Positions 18,268 to 27,843 are shown, counted from the first letter of the stretch. The stretch: 64,000 nucleotides of DNA from Metabacillus halosaccharovorans (GCF_002019635.1 NZ_KV917372.1:868001-932000), one strand, 5' to 3'. Made by a program: numbers and translations. The notes: a model not told the origin generated them from the letters alone.

Positions 18268-18864
18268 CTACTCTGAGTTTGATGATAAAAGATTAGTAAA
18301 CTTTACGGCATCCTCAACAGACATTTTAGCCAAAATATCCGCAACTTGTTTGTCATCAAGAGACGACAGGATTAATAAGGCATCATCTTGCGTAAGGTTT
18401 GGAATAATCTCCGCTGCTTTTTTACTGCTCATATTATCATAGAGCTTACCAATATCTCTTGATTGGCTCTCTTCTTCAGCTTTTGCTATTTCTTCTATTT
18501 GTTTTTCTAAAGAACTAATTTCCTGTGTTAGTTTTTGAGCTTCCTTTTCTTTTGCTCCAACATCACTTTCTAATGCACTAATCATAGTTGCTTGTTCTTC
18601 GATCGTTTTCTCAAGTTTTTTGTTTTCTTCCTGTGTTTCTTGTTCTTTTTCCGCAATCACTAATTCATCAGGATTTTCTTTCTCTTTATTTACTAAGTTT
18701 TCAACAACCGGAATACTTGTGATCGTTGACTTTGCTTTTCCTATTACGTCAAAGCCTGCAACAGATAAAATAATTAATACTAGTGTTAGTGTAAAGACAA
18801 CCGGAATAAAGATTACAAAGAAAAACCATTGAAGTTTACTATATTCCTGCTTTTTGGTTTCCAT
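18268..18864 (-). CDS. ylxF: YlxF-like membrane coiled-coil protein with MgtE-N-like domain
   Basis: This protein has a membrane helix near the N-terminus (about residues 12-38), then a long Glu/Lys-rich coiled coil (about 65-130) and a C-terminal MgtE-N-like domain (MSSKKAAEIIPNLTQDDALLILSSLDDKQVADILAKM). It matches YlxF of the B. subtilis operon, whose role is poorly known. The same domain occurs in MotE proteins of other bacteria, which stabilise the stator component MotC. The ATG at 18864 is better spaced from its AGGTGA site than the ATG two codons earlier. Confidence 0.87.
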   Translation of the reverse strand: METKKQEYSKLQWFFFVIFIPVVFTLTLVLIILSVAGFDVIGKAKSTITSIPVVENLVNKEKENPDELVIAEKEQETQEENKKLEKTIEEQATMISALESDVGAKEKEAQKLTQEISSLEKQIEEIAKAEEESQSRDIGKLYDNMSSKKAAEIIPNLTQDDALLILSSLDDKQVADILAKMSVEDAVKFTNLLSSNSE

Positions 18865-18874
18865 CTGCATTCAC

Positions 18875-19318
18875 CTAATTTCCACGGTACATATAAGTTT
18901 GAATCGAAAGGTCATCCATAAACTTATTTTCAAGCTGTTTTGAGTGATGGACATATTCGTTAAACTGTTTTTCTTTTAGCTTTTCATACTTCTTTAATTC
19001 CATATTTTGATACAGAAGTTTCGTCTGCTTTTCATTCATTCTATTGCGAGTTAAAAAAACCAGATTTTGATAATGGGAAATGGTTTTTTCAATGTTTGTT
19101 ACAAATTGTTGATAATGTCTAATTTCTTGTACAGACATTCCTGTATTAAGTTTTAAAAGCGTATTCTCCTCCAGTACCTCTTTTTGTTTTAGAGATTCAT
19201 AGAGTTTGTTTGCCACTGTTTCAAAATCATTAACAGACTGGTTATACTCCGCAAGAGATTGTTCTTTTTCATTTTCTTTAATATCCATTATTTTTTGAAA
19301 TCGAAAATGAATTGACAT
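18875..19318 (-). CDS. fliJ: Flagellar export chaperone FliJ
   Basis: FliJ is the small coiled-coil protein that sits in the FliI ATPase ring and links it to FlhA. The 147-residue product is almost entirely helical and charged (FRFQKIMDIKENEKEQSLAEY start, long heptad stretches after). Sequence identity in this family is low; the assignment rests on length, helical character and position directly after fliI, with a 1-bp overlap. Confidence 0.91.
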   Translation of the reverse strand: MSIHFRFQKIMDIKENEKEQSLAEYNQSVNDFETVANKLYESLKQKEVLEENTLLKLNTGMSVQEIRHYQQFVTNIEKTISHYQNLVFLTRNRMNEKQTKLLYQNMELKKYEKLKEKQFNEYVHHSKQLENKFMDDLSIQTYMYRGN

Positions 19319-20637
19319 TAAAAATCACCTTTTTCAATCAACTGATTAAGCGAACTAATACTTTGTTCAATGGAAACTTTATCTTCAACATTTTGTTTCA
19401 AATATGAAATGATTTTTGGATAATACTTAATTGCTTCATCTATTTCTCTAGATGAACCTCTTTTGTATGCACCAATATTGATTAAGTCTTCAGAGTTTAA
19501 GTATGTGGATAAAAGATCTCGTAGTTTCGATGATGAGCTTTTATGCTCGGAATCAACAATTTGATTCATAACACGACTTATACTTTTCAACACATTTATT
19601 GCCGGGAATTGGCCCTTATTTGCTAGCTGCCGGTCTAACACAATATGCCCATCTAGAATTCCGCGAACAGTATCAGAGATAGGCTCATTCAAATCATCAC
19701 CATCTACTAAGACTGTATAGAAAGCTGTAATTGTTCCAAGTTCATTCGTACCAGTACGTTCTAACAATTTGGGCAAAATAGCAAATACAGACGGTGTGTA
19801 TCCTTTTGTCGTTGGGGGTTCGCCAACGGCAAGTCCTATTTCACGCTGAGCCATTGCAACACGAGTAACTGAATCCATCATAAACATTACGTTCAATCCT
19901 TTATCACGAAAGTATTCAGCTATGGCAGTGGCAGTGTAAGCTGCTTTCAGTCTCATTAATGCAGGTTGGTCAGATGTAGCAACAACGACGATTGATCTTT
20001 TTAATCCTTCCGGACCTAAATCCCGATCAATAAACTCACGTACTTCCCGACCACGTTCACCTATTAACGCGATTACATTTAAGTCTGCATTTGTATTTCT
20101 TGCAATCATACCCATTAATGTACTTTTCCCAACACCACTACCTGCAAATATACCCACACGTTGACCTTTACCCACAGTTAAGAGACTATCAATAACTCGC
20201 ACTCCGACTTCCATTTTTTCATGGATGGGTGGACGTTTCATTGGATTTGGAGGTGATTGATCTGTTGGAACGCTAGCTAAGCCTTTCGGTAGTGATGACT
20301 CATTTAAAGGTAAGCCAAATGAATCTAGTACTTGTCCAATCAGCCCTGTACCTACTTTTACAGTTAGAGGTTGTTCTGTTGCCTCAACAATACTTCCGGG
20401 AGAAATATGTGTTACTTGCAAATAAGGCATGAGGAGAACACTTTCATCCTTAAAGCCAACAACCTCAGCAGGAATTTTTCCTTTATTCGTAGATCCAGCA
20501 TAAATGTAGCACAAGTCACCAATTGAGCTTTCCGGCCCTCTTGATTCAATCATAAGACCAACCACTCTTTTTACTTTTCCGTATCGTTTATAAGAATCTA
20601 ATGCGTCGATTGCATGTACTAAATCTGCTGCTCTCAG
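19318..20637 (-). CDS. fliI: Flagellum-specific export ATPase FliI, CTG start
   Basis: FliI is the F1-beta-like ATPase that energises flagellar export. Walker A is GSGVGKSTLMG and Walker B is MFMMDSVTR, with the GERGREVREF and LLERTG motifs. Homology runs upstream of the first GTG (20565) through residues DLVHAIDALDSYKRYGKVKR, which match the B. subtilis N-terminus. In that frame there is no ATG, GTG or TTG between the preceding stop and residue 25. The codon at the homologous start position is CTG (20635-20637), 6 nt after GAGGTGG. Length from CTG is 439 residues, against 438 in B. subtilis. Confidence 0.95.
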   Translation of the reverse strand: MRAADLVHAIDALDSYKRYGKVKRVVGLMIESRGPESSIGDLCYIYAGSTNKGKIPAEVVGFKDESVLLMPYLQVTHISPGSIVEATEQPLTVKVGTGLIGQVLDSFGLPLNESSLPKGLASVPTDQSPPNPMKRPPIHEKMEVGVRVIDSLLTVGKGQRVGIFAGSGVGKSTLMGMIARNTNADLNVIALIGERGREVREFIDRDLGPEGLKRSIVVVATSDQPALMRLKAAYTATAIAEYFRDKGLNVMFMMDSVTRVAMAQREIGLAVGEPPTTKGYTPSVFAILPKLLERTGTNELGTITAFYTVLVDGDDLNEPISDTVRGILDGHIVLDRQLANKGQFPAINVLKSISRVMNQIVDSEHKSSSSKLRDLLSTYLNSEDLINIGAYKRGSSREIDEAIKYYPKIISYLKQNVEDKVSIEQSISSLNQLIEKGDF

Positions 20638-20650
20638 GTCATACCACCTC

Positions 20651-21412
20651 TTACCCTAGTAAATCCATTAATTGTTTTTTTAATTGTTCTAATTGTGTGT
20701 CAATGCTGACATCTATTCGTCCAAAAGCAGATTCTATAAAACAATCATGCTCGTTTAATTCTGCATTAGCATAGATATTAAAGTCTGTGTCATTTGTCAC
20801 CAATGTTCTTAATTCGTCTTTTTGACTTAAAACGAATTCGTAATAAAGAGGATGGACGTGAATTTTAATATGTTCATATTCCTTCACTTCGTTTAGACCC
20901 TTTTTGACAAGAGGGAGAAAATGATTAGGTGATTCCGATAATTTAGCAGCTATGATTTTTTCAGCAATTTTTATCGAAAGTTCTAATATGGCATTTTCTG
21001 CTGAGTGGATTTTTTCGTCATAATCACGCTTAGACAATTCGATGACATGATTCGATTCTTCAATCGTTGACTGGTATTGTCTCAATGCTTCCTGTCTACC
21101 AAGTTCTAAACCTTCTGCATATCCTTCTTGTTTAGCCTGTTCGATTAATTGTTCATGTTCCTGATCCCAGTTACTCTTTTCGAACTGTATTTGCTGTTGA
21201 ATGATTGAAGATTCTTCCATAGCCTTTTGGATCATTTGGTCTGCATCATTTTTTGCAGATTGAATGATAAAAGAAGCCTCTTTTAACATTTCAGGGTTAT
21301 TTTCATTCAATTTGTCTTGGAGAAGTGTACTAATTGTTTGAACAGCAATTTTTTTTCCCTCTTCATGATGATTTGTATATTGTGACTTTATCAGCCTAGA
21401 CAATAATATCAT
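20651..21412 (-). CDS. fliH: Flagellar export regulator FliH
   Basis: FliH binds FliI and tethers it to the export gate and C-ring. The 253-residue product has a long charged coiled coil (about residues 50-150) and a C-terminal domain with IKIHVHPLYYEFV, like V-type ATPase subunit E. The region overlaps the fliG end. I chose ATG 21412 (MILLSRLIKSQ); an upstream GTG at 21424 and a TTG at 21403 share the same GGAGGAG site, so the exact start is open. Confidence 0.92.
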   Translation of the reverse strand: MILLSRLIKSQYTNHHEEGKKIAVQTISTLLQDKLNENNPEMLKEASFIIQSAKNDADQMIQKAMEESSIIQQQIQFEKSNWDQEHEQLIEQAKQEGYAEGLELGRQEALRQYQSTIEESNHVIELSKRDYDEKIHSAENAILELSIKIAEKIIAAKLSESPNHFLPLVKKGLNEVKEYEHIKIHVHPLYYEFVLSQKDELRTLVTNDTDFNIYANAELNEHDCFIESAFGRIDVSIDTQLEQLKKQLMDLLG

Positions 21413-22412
21413 CTCCTCCACCACGGGCTATGACAATTTCTCCGGCTTCTTCAAGTCTTCTAATCACTCCAACAATTCTTGACTGAGCCTCTTCAACATC
21501 GCGAAGTCTAACAGGTCCCATAAATTCCATTTCTTCTTTAAATGTATCTACCATACGTTTAGACATGTTCTTATAAACAACTTCGCGAACTTCCTCACTG
21601 GCCACTTTAAGTGAAAGCATTAGGTCTTCATTCTCTACATCTCTGATTACACGTTGTATTGCACGGTTATCGAGCGTAACAATATCTTCAAACACAAACA
21701 TTCTCTTTTTAATTTCTTCCGCCAAGACAGGGTCCTGTATTTCAAGAGAATCTAAAATCGTTCTTTCCGTAGTCCTGTCAACTCCATTTAACACTTCAAC
21801 TACTGCTTCAATTCCACCGGTTTGTGTGAAATCTTGAGTAACTGTAGATGATAGCTTTCGTTCAAGAATTTGTTCAACTTCATTAATAATTTCCGGAGCC
21901 GTTCGATCCATTACAGCAATCCTTCTTGCAACATCAGCCTGTAGCTCTTGCGGCAATTCAGATAATATTTGACCAGATTGAGCAGGTTCTAAATAAGACA
22001 AAATAAGTGCAATTGTTTGTGGATGCTCATTTTGAATAAAATTTAATATTTGAGAAGGATCTGCTTTCCTTGCAAAATCAAACGGTTTTACTTGTAAGGA
22101 TGAAGTAAGCCTATGAATAATGCTTGTTGCCTTCTCAGAACCGAGGGCTTTTTCCAGCACTTCTTTTGCATAAGCTATACCACCCTGTGAAATAAACTCT
22201 TGTGCCATCGCAATATCATGAAATTCTTCTATTATTTCTTCCTTCTTCTCGGCTTCGACTTTGCGAACACCGGAAATCTCTAAAGTAAGTCTTTCAATCT
22301 CTTCTTCAGATAAATGTTTATAGACAGATGCAGACACCTCCGGACCTAAAGAGATTAAGAGAATGGCTGCTTTCTGTTTACCTGTTAATGCGTTATTATC
22401 TTTTCTTGCCAA
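21396..22412 (-). CDS. fliG: Flagellar motor switch protein FliG
   Basis: FliG is the C-ring protein that contacts the stator and generates torque. The 338-residue protein has an N-terminal FliF-binding domain (LTGKQKAAILLISLGPEVSA), a middle domain with the EHPQ motif (NEHPQTIALILSYL, about residues 125-138), and a C-terminal torque domain with charged residues (FEDIVTLDNRAIQRVIRDV). Length and motifs are canonical. It lies 12 bp after fliF. Confidence 0.98.
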   Translation of the reverse strand: MARKDNNALTGKQKAAILLISLGPEVSASVYKHLSEEEIERLTLEISGVRKVEAEKKEEIIEEFHDIAMAQEFISQGGIAYAKEVLEKALGSEKATSIIHRLTSSLQVKPFDFARKADPSQILNFIQNEHPQTIALILSYLEPAQSGQILSELPQELQADVARRIAVMDRTAPEIINEVEQILERKLSSTVTQDFTQTGGIEAVVEVLNGVDRTTERTILDSLEIQDPVLAEEIKKRMFVFEDIVTLDNRAIQRVIRDVENEDLMLSLKVASEEVREVVYKNMSKRMVDTFKEEMEFMGPVRLRDVEEAQSRIVGVIRRLEEAGEIVIARGGGDDIIV

Positions 22413-22424
22413 GTCTCTAACCTC

Positions 22425-24026
22425 CTAGTCTTCGGATATCCAAGTGCGTAATAAATTTGCAAAATCTTCCGGATTCTCTTTTGCCATTTTTTCAAGTTGT
22501 TTTTTACGGACAGTTGTCTCTGATTCAACTTCATTATTAATGTCCGGGACATTAAACGTAGTTTTAACAGGGATATCATCCTCTTCATATTCTTCTTCAC
22601 TTTCCTTTTTCTTTCTTATAAGAAGAATGATAAGAATAACGATCGCTAATAACAAGACGCCTCCAATGATATACATCCATAAAGGAATCGTTTGACCTGC
22701 TTCTGTTTCCTCAGTTTGAAGTTTTCCGTCAAATGGTTGGACTGATACAACAATTTTAGAGGCAACTTCCTCATCCGATAGCGGCTCTTCTGAAAAATCC
22801 TTATTAATAGATGTTCTTACTACAGTAGAAAGAATTTGTTGAATATCTTCTTCTCGTTCTGGTGTAAATGATAGTGGATCTTCAGGATCTGGTGGTTCAA
22901 CCATAACTTGAATTCCCAAATCACGAATTTTATAAGGACTTTCAACAATTTGTTTATTTATACGATTCACTTCGTTATTAATTCTTTCCTCAATTCGCTC
23001 GTAATCTCCATCACCTGAAGTTTCTGTTGTCGCTTCATATCCTGGAACATCCGTTTCACCAGTTCCATTCACACCACCTGCTGCTGCAGCTCCATTACCA
23101 GTGTAAGCCTCAGTTATTCGTTCAACACTTACAGCTATTCCTTCGTCTTCCCCTTCTACAACAGGTGAAACAAGGTTTTCTTCGCGATTTTCTTGAGTGA
23201 AATCAATATCAGTTGTTATTGCAACTACTACCTTGTCTTGTCCCATCATTGTACCTAATAGTTTCTGAACATCTCTTTGTATATCTTGTTCGATTTGTGA
23301 TTTAATTTCCTGTTGTGACGCATAGCTTGTACCAGGTGAAGTATTTTGGCCACCATTTAAATCATAATAGTTAAAATTCTGATCCATAATGACGATATTA
23401 TCAGTCGTAAGGTTTGGTATACTTTTTGAAACCAAATGAAAAAGTGCATTTACTTTTTCCTGATCCAGCTGAGCCCCAGGTTCTAAATTAAGAACTACTG
23501 AAGCAGAGGAACCTTCTTGTTGATCACCAACAAAAACTGATTCAGTTGGAAGGTTAATCATCACACTTGCATCTTTGACTCCGTCTATTCCTTTCATTAA
23601 ATTAGCCAGCTCAGTTTGTGTTGCCTTAAGTTTTATTACATCAAACTCTTTATCCGTCATCCCAAAGCCGGAATCTTGACCAAAATATGAATAGTCAATC
23701 ATTCCAGAATCAGGAACACCTTCCGCAGCTAACTCAACCATTAAAGTATCGACCATCTCGTTAGGTACCATAATTGATGTACCGTTGTTAGAGATTTCTG
23801 ATTGTACACCTTTAGCATCAAGTGTTTCTTTTATTTGACCAGTTTCAGCTGGAGAGAGATTTGAATAAAGAGGAACTAAATTTGGTCTGGACATAAAGTA
23901 AGTTAGTAACCCAACAACCACAAAAAACAATATTATACTTGAAATAATGATTGATTTTTGTAACTTACTCTTCTGTTGCCATACCCCGGTTAGTTTGTCT
24001 TTAAAAGTTAATAATTTTTCGTTCAT
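22425..24026 (-). CDS. fliF: Flagellar MS-ring protein FliF
   Basis: FliF makes the membrane MS ring, the foundation of the basal body. The 533-residue protein has an N-terminal membrane helix (about 25-47), ring-building motifs (YSNLSPAETGQIKETLDAKG; DGVKDASVMINLP), a long extracytoplasmic region, and a second membrane helix (about 438-462). The cytoplasmic tail ends in the FliG-binding segment (NPEDFANLLRTWISED). A Gly/Ala-rich loop near residues 308-330 is variable in the family. Confidence 0.97.
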   Translation of the reverse strand: MNEKLLTFKDKLTGVWQQKSKLQKSIIISSIILFFVVVGLLTYFMSRPNLVPLYSNLSPAETGQIKETLDAKGVQSEISNNGTSIMVPNEMVDTLMVELAAEGVPDSGMIDYSYFGQDSGFGMTDKEFDVIKLKATQTELANLMKGIDGVKDASVMINLPTESVFVGDQQEGSSASVVLNLEPGAQLDQEKVNALFHLVSKSIPNLTTDNIVIMDQNFNYYDLNGGQNTSPGTSYASQQEIKSQIEQDIQRDVQKLLGTMMGQDKVVVAITTDIDFTQENREENLVSPVVEGEDEGIAVSVERITEAYTGNGAAAAGGVNGTGETDVPGYEATTETSGDGDYERIEERINNEVNRINKQIVESPYKIRDLGIQVMVEPPDPEDPLSFTPEREEDIQQILSTVVRTSINKDFSEEPLSDEEVASKIVVSVQPFDGKLQTEETEAGQTIPLWMYIIGGVLLLAIVILIILLIRKKKESEEEYEEDDIPVKTTFNVPDINNEVESETTVRKKQLEKMAKENPEDFANLLRTWISED

Positions 24027-24096
24027 TCCATAAAATCCCCCGGTTACAATGACATTTGCTAGTTAGTAATCAAAGTATTTCAGTAGAGTTTTTATA

Positions 24097-24411
24097 CTAA
24101 ACTTGCATTCTCATCATCTCTTGATAAGCTTCTATTGCTTTATTTCTTACTTCCACAGCAGTTAGTAGTGTAATACTGGATTTCTGAGAAGCAATCATCA
24201 CATCATGAAGTTCTACATTTTTCCCTGTTGCTAGTGCTTCTGTCATTTTGTCAGACTCTAACTGTGCTTTATTAACATTATCAATTGCTTGTTTCAGAGT
24301 TTCCCCAAAGCTAGTCTTACTATCTGTTTGATTGGTATTTATTGAAGTATACTTAGGTTGTATTTGAACGGGCTGATTTGTTAACTGGAAAGGATTAACA
24401 CTATTTATCAT
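24097..24411 (-). CDS. fliE: Basal-body adaptor FliE
   Basis: FliE joins the MS ring to the rod. The 104-residue product shows the family pattern FGETLKQAIDNVNKAQLESDKMTEAL and the C-terminal VRNKAIEAYQEMMRMQV. The ATG at 24411 lies just after AGGTGA; the GTG three codons earlier forms part of that site. It is the third gene of the operon, after flgC, and 70 bp before fliF. Confidence 0.96.
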   Translation of the reverse strand: MINSVNPFQLTNQPVQIQPKYTSINTNQTDSKTSFGETLKQAIDNVNKAQLESDKMTEALATGKNVELHDVMIASQKSSITLLTAVEVRNKAIEAYQEMMRMQV

Positions 24412-24420
24412 AACTATCAC

Positions 24421-24870
24421 CTATTTTCCTATTTCTAGAGCTTTCATTAACATTCCTTTGGATGCATTCATTACAGTAACGTTAGCTTCATACGATCTTG
24501 TGCTGCTAATAAGGTCGACCATTTCCTTTAATGGATCAACGTTAGGCATTGCTACATAACCTTCTTCGTTTGCATCTGGGTGTTCTGGATCATATACAAG
24601 TTCAAAGGGAGTTTGGTCCTCGGTAATTTCGGTTACCTTAACTCCCCCTTCCGTTTCTTTTGAGCCCATTGCCTTATTTAAAAAAGAAGAAAATTGATTT
24701 CCTTGAGGCTGAGTTACAACCATTTTCCTACGATACGGTTGCCATTCTCCATTCACAAATTCTCCTCTTGTCGTATCCATATTGGCCATATTTGAAGAAA
24801 TAACATCCATTCTTACTCGTTGTGCAGTTAAGGCTGAACCGGATGTATTGATTGATTGAAAAATCGACAT
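24421..24870 (-). CDS. flgC: Flagellar basal-body rod protein FlgC
   Basis: FlgC is a proximal rod subunit. The 149-residue protein has the N-terminal axial motif (SINTSGSALTAQRVRMDVIS, SSNMANMDTTR) and the C-terminal motif (DLISSTRSYEANVTVMNASKGMLMKALEIG). It lies between flgB (2-bp gap) and fliE with no intergenic space. Confidence 0.97.
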   Translation of the reverse strand: MSIFQSINTSGSALTAQRVRMDVISSNMANMDTTRGEFVNGEWQPYRRKMVVTQPQGNQFSSFLNKAMGSKETEGGVKVTEITEDQTPFELVYDPEHPDANEEGYVAMPNVDPLKEMVDLISSTRSYEANVTVMNASKGMLMKALEIGK

Positions 24871-24872
24871 GG

Positions 24873-25265
24873 TTAATTGCCACCTTTTATAACAGTTTTC
24901 AATGAGTTAAATTTGCCACTTAATCTCTCAATTAGTGCATTATATTGAATTTGGTTCTTTGCCATTTCGGTCATTTCATGATCTATATCAACATTGTTAC
25001 CATTATGGTTATAATTCGTATTATTCTTTGTTACGATTCGATAACTGGATGAATCTGAACCACCGAATTCTATATGCTTGCTATTTGTTTTATTTGCTTG
25101 GAGCTTTTGCATTTCATTTGATAATACCGCATTAAACCGAACTTCTTGGGTTTTATAATTCGGGGTATCAACATTTGCAATATTATTCGAAATGACTTTT
25201 TGCTTTGCAGTTGACTGTGAAATGGCTTTTTCTAGGCTTGTAATAGTATTTGAAAATAAATTCAT
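24873..25265 (-). CDS. flgB: Flagellar basal-body rod protein FlgB
   Basis: FlgB is the first rod subunit and the first gene of the fla/che operon. The 130-residue product has the axial motif (SNTITSLEKAISQSTAKQKV, SNNIANVDTPNYKTQEV) and the C-terminal MTEMAKNQIQYNALIERLSGKF. The start at 25265 has a GAGGGGA ribosome site; the longer frame beginning 13 codons upstream has none. The leader upstream carries the operon promoter. Confidence 0.97.
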   Translation of the reverse strand: MNLFSNTITSLEKAISQSTAKQKVISNNIANVDTPNYKTQEVRFNAVLSNEMQKLQANKTNSKHIEFGGSDSSSYRIVTKNNTNYNHNGNNVDIDHEMTEMAKNQIQYNALIERLSGKFNSLKTVIKGGN

Positions 25266-25334
25266 TGATATCCCCTCACAAAAGTAAACATAGTTACGTA
25301 TCATATAGTGTCGAAATGTGTTAATTCCTATCTA

Positions 25335-25363
25335 ATTGTATGAAATAATAGTCTTAAAGTCTA
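25335..25363 (-). promoter_or_regulatory. Candidate sigma-A promoter of the fla/che operon
   Basis: On the minus strand, TAGACT (25358-25363) and TACAAT (25335-25340) are separated by 17 bp. The expected start is near 25328, giving a leader of about 60 nt before flgB. Both boxes have one or two mismatches to consensus. Confidence 0.55.
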
Positions 25364-25371
25364 TTAAGACT
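25350..25371. repeat. Inverted repeat overlapping the fla/che -35 box
   Basis: AGTCTTAA (25350-25357) and TTAAGACT (25364-25371) are perfect complements around a 6-bp centre. The repeat covers the -35 box of the candidate promoter. It could be an operator; no known regulator motif is recognised. Confidence 0.6.
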
Positions 25372-25563
25372 TTGTAAAAAAAAGTCGGATTTTCTATCTA
25401 TTTTAAAAAGAGGACTATTGTACTACGCTTTTTTTACTGCATGCGCGTGTACGCAAGTTTAAAAGAGGTTCTGATTAATCCTTTTATAAGGTATCATATA
25501 ATTCGACAAATCTATACATATAATTTTTTTCCAATTTTAATAATTGTAATACGCCTGTAATAT

Positions 25564-25597
25564 AAAAAGAGGATGATCATTTGATCATCCTCTTTTT
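25564..25597 (-). terminator. codY terminator
   Basis: A 16-bp perfect stem (GAGGATGATCA arm and its complement) with a 2-nt loop ends in a T-run on both strands. It lies 10 bp after the codY stop and can act in either direction. Confidence 0.92.
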
Positions 25598-25606
25598 ACA
25601 AAATCT

Positions 25607-26386
25607 TTAATTTGTTTTCATTTTTTCTAATTCAACCAAAAACTTGGCATTCAATACTTTAATATACGTTCCTTTCATACCAAGTGAACGAGATTCAATA
25701 ACACCGGCACTCTCTAATTTACGAAGTGCATTGACGATAACTGATCTTGTAATTCCAACACGATCAGCAATCTTACTCGCAACTAATAATCCTTCATTAC
25801 CATTTAATTCTTCAAAGATATGTTCAATTGCTTCTAATTCACTATACGAAAGTGAACTGATAGCCATTTGAACGACCGCTTTGCTACGTGCTTCCTCTTC
25901 AATTTCTTCTGCTTTTTCCCTTAAAATTTCCATACCTACCACAGTAGCACCGTATTCTGCCAAGATTAAGTCCTCATCAGCAAATTGCTCTTGAACTCTT
26001 GCTAGAATTAGTGTTCCAAGGCGTTCCCCTCCACCGATAATCGGGACAATAGTTGTTAACCCATTTTCAAATAATTCACGGTTTTCCACAGGGAAAGCAG
26101 TATATTCGCTATAAACATCAATATTTGAAGATGTTTCAGTGATGTTAAAAAGATTATTTGTATAACCTTCCGGGAATTGGCGATCTTCCAACATTTTTTT
26201 CATGCGTTCATTTTCAATTTGTTGATTAATCGCAAAACCTAATAATTTACCTCTACGACTGACAACAAAGATATTCGCTTCAATTACTTCACTTAGTGTC
26301 TCTGACATTTCCTTAAAGTTTACTGGTTTTCCTGCCGCTCTTTGAAGCATCGCATTAATCTTACGTGTTTTTTGTAATAAAGACAT
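25607..26386 (-). CDS. codY: GTP/branched-chain amino acid-sensing repressor CodY
   Basis: CodY is the global nutrient-sensing transcription factor of low-GC Gram-positives. The 259-residue protein has the N-terminal GAF domain ([15 protein letters not shown] start; ligand-pocket region around [21 protein letters not shown]) and the C-terminal winged helix-turn-helix ([22 protein letters not shown]). The start at 26386 has AGGAGG 8 bp upstream and gives the canonical length; an ATG seven codons earlier overlaps that site. It follows hslU by 36 bp, as in the B. subtilis codY operon. Confidence 0.98.
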   Translation of the reverse strand: MSLLQKTRKINAMLQRAAGKPVNFKEMSETLSEVIEANIFVVSRRGKLLGFAINQQIENERMKKMLEDRQFPEGYTNNLFNITETSSNIDVYSEYTAFPVENRELFENGLTTIVPIIGGGERLGTLILARVQEQFADEDLILAEYGATVVGMEILREKAEEIEEEARSKAVVQMAISSLSYSELEAIEHIFEELNGNEGLLVASKIADRVGITRSVIVNALRKLESAGVIESRSLGMKGTYIKVLNAKFLVELEKMKTN

Positions 26387-26422
26387 GTATGGTTCCTCCT
26401 GTAACATATGAAATTATATGTA

Positions 26423-27823
26423 CTATAATATAAATTGACTTAAATCTTTATTTTTTGATATTTTACCTAGTTTATCTTCTACATATTGTGGAGTAATCAC
26501 AATCTTATCAAGGTTAATATCAGGGGCTTCGAATGATAGATCCTCTAAAAGTCGTTCAAGTATTGTATGTAATCTTCGTGCACCTATATTATCAGTATCC
26601 TGATTTACATCAAATGCTACTTCAGCTACTTTACGAATAGCTTCGTCAGAAAATTCTAATTCTATACCTTCAGTCTCAATTAAAGCTCTATATTGCTTTA
26701 ATAATGCATTATCCGGTTCAACTAATATTTTCACAAAATCTTCAACGCTAAGTTTTGTTAGTTCTACCCGAATCGGAAATCTTCCTTGTAATTCAGGAAT
26801 AAGATCGGATGGCTTCGCAATATGGAAAGCACCTGCTGCTATAAATAACATATGATCTGTCTTTACAGACCCGTACTTCGTTACAACGGTTGATCCTTCA
26901 ACAATAGGTAGAATGTCTCTTTGTACACCTTCTCTTGAGACATCAGCGGATCCACCTTTTGACTTGCCGGCAATTTTATCAATTTCATCAATAAAAATAA
27001 TACCGGTTTGTTCCGCTCTTATGACGGCTTCTTGACTCACTTCATCAAGATCGATTAATTTACTAGCTTCCTCGTTCGTTAATACTTTTCTTGCTTCTCG
27101 AACAGTCAACTTTCTTTTTTTCTTTTTCTTAGGCATTAAACTTCCTAAAGCATCCTGCATATTCATGCCCATTTGTTCCATACCCGAACCTTGGAGCATA
27201 TCAAACATTGAAGCTTGTTGTTCCTCAATCTCAACGGTGACATAATGATCCTCAAGTTCACCTAATGCTAGCTGATGAGCAATTCGACGGCGTTTTTCCT
27301 GCATAGATGTATCATCAAATGACTGGTCATCCTGTTCATGTGATTGCTGATTAGCTGCACCGAATAACATTTCAAGTGGGTTTTTCGCAGTTGATTGTTT
27401 TTTCTTTCCGGGAACGAGCAGCTCAATTAGCCGCTTGTTTGCATTTTCTTCAGCAAGCCCTTTTACATCAGATATTTTTTCTTCCTTTACTAATCGAACC
27501 GCTGTTTCTACTAAATCTCTAACCATTGATTCAACATCTCTACCGACATACCCAACCTCAGTAAACTTTGTTGCCTCAACTTTAATAAATGGAGCATTTA
27601 CAAGCTTTGCAATTCTTCTTGCAATCTCCGTTTTCCCAACACCTGTAGGTCCTATCATAAGAATGTTTTTTGGCACAACTTCTTCTCGCAGCTTTTCATT
27701 TAATAAACTTCTTCTATAACGATTTCTCAATGCAACTGCTACCGCTTTTTTTGCATCCTTTTGTCCTATGATATATTGATCTAATCGTTCAACAATTTGT
27801 TTTGGTGTTAGTTGGTTATTCAT
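26423..27823 (-). CDS. hslU: ATP-dependent protease ATPase subunit HslU (ClpY)
   Basis: HslU is the AAA+ unfoldase of the two-component HslUV (CodWX/ClpQY) protease. Walker A is [15 protein letters not shown] (about residue 57 on) and Walker B is [12 protein letters not shown] variable I domain follows (about 130-240) with a Lys-rich KKKKKRK stretch. The C-terminus ends in DLSQFIL, the tail that docks into HslV. The length of 466 is typical. It lies 20 bp after hslV. Confidence 0.98.
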   Translation of the reverse strand: MNNQLTPKQIVERLDQYIIGQKDAKKAVAVALRNRYRRSLLNEKLREEVVPKNILMIGPTGVGKTEIARRIAKLVNAPFIKVEATKFTEVGYVGRDVESMVRDLVETAVRLVKEEKISDVKGLAEENANKRLIELLVPGKKKQSTAKNPLEMLFGAANQQSHEQDDQSFDDTSMQEKRRRIAHQLALGELEDHYVTVEIEEQQASMFDMLQGSGMEQMGMNMQDALGSLMPKKKKKRKLTVREARKVLTNEEASKLIDLDEVSQEAVIRAEQTGIIFIDEIDKIAGKSKGGSADVSREGVQRDILPIVEGSTVVTKYGSVKTDHMLFIAAGAFHIAKPSDLIPELQGRFPIRVELTKLSVEDFVKILVEPDNALLKQYRALIETEGIELEFSDEAIRKVAEVAFDVNQDTDNIGARRLHTILERLLEDLSFEAPDINLDKIVITPQYVEDKLGKISKNKDLSQFIL

Positions 27824-27843
27824 TTAGCGCTGCCTCCCTTAAA

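Larger units (their letters stand above)
25266..25606 (-). promoter_or_regulatory. codY-flgB intergenic region and fla/che promoter region
   Basis: This 341-bp stretch has no gene. It holds the codY terminator (25564-25597), a sigma-A-like promoter (25335-25363), and a 22-bp inverted repeat over its -35. In B. subtilis the operon also has a sigma-D promoter here and is repressed by CodY. The best CodY-box-like match I see, around 25390-25410 (AGAAAAT half), has about five mismatches. I see no convincing sigma-D promoter. Confidence 0.6.

Noticed and set aside
25376-25410. Sigma-D promoter before flgB (TAAA then CCGACTT)
   Set aside because: The spacing (about 13 rather than 15) and the -10 match to GCCGATAT are both poor.
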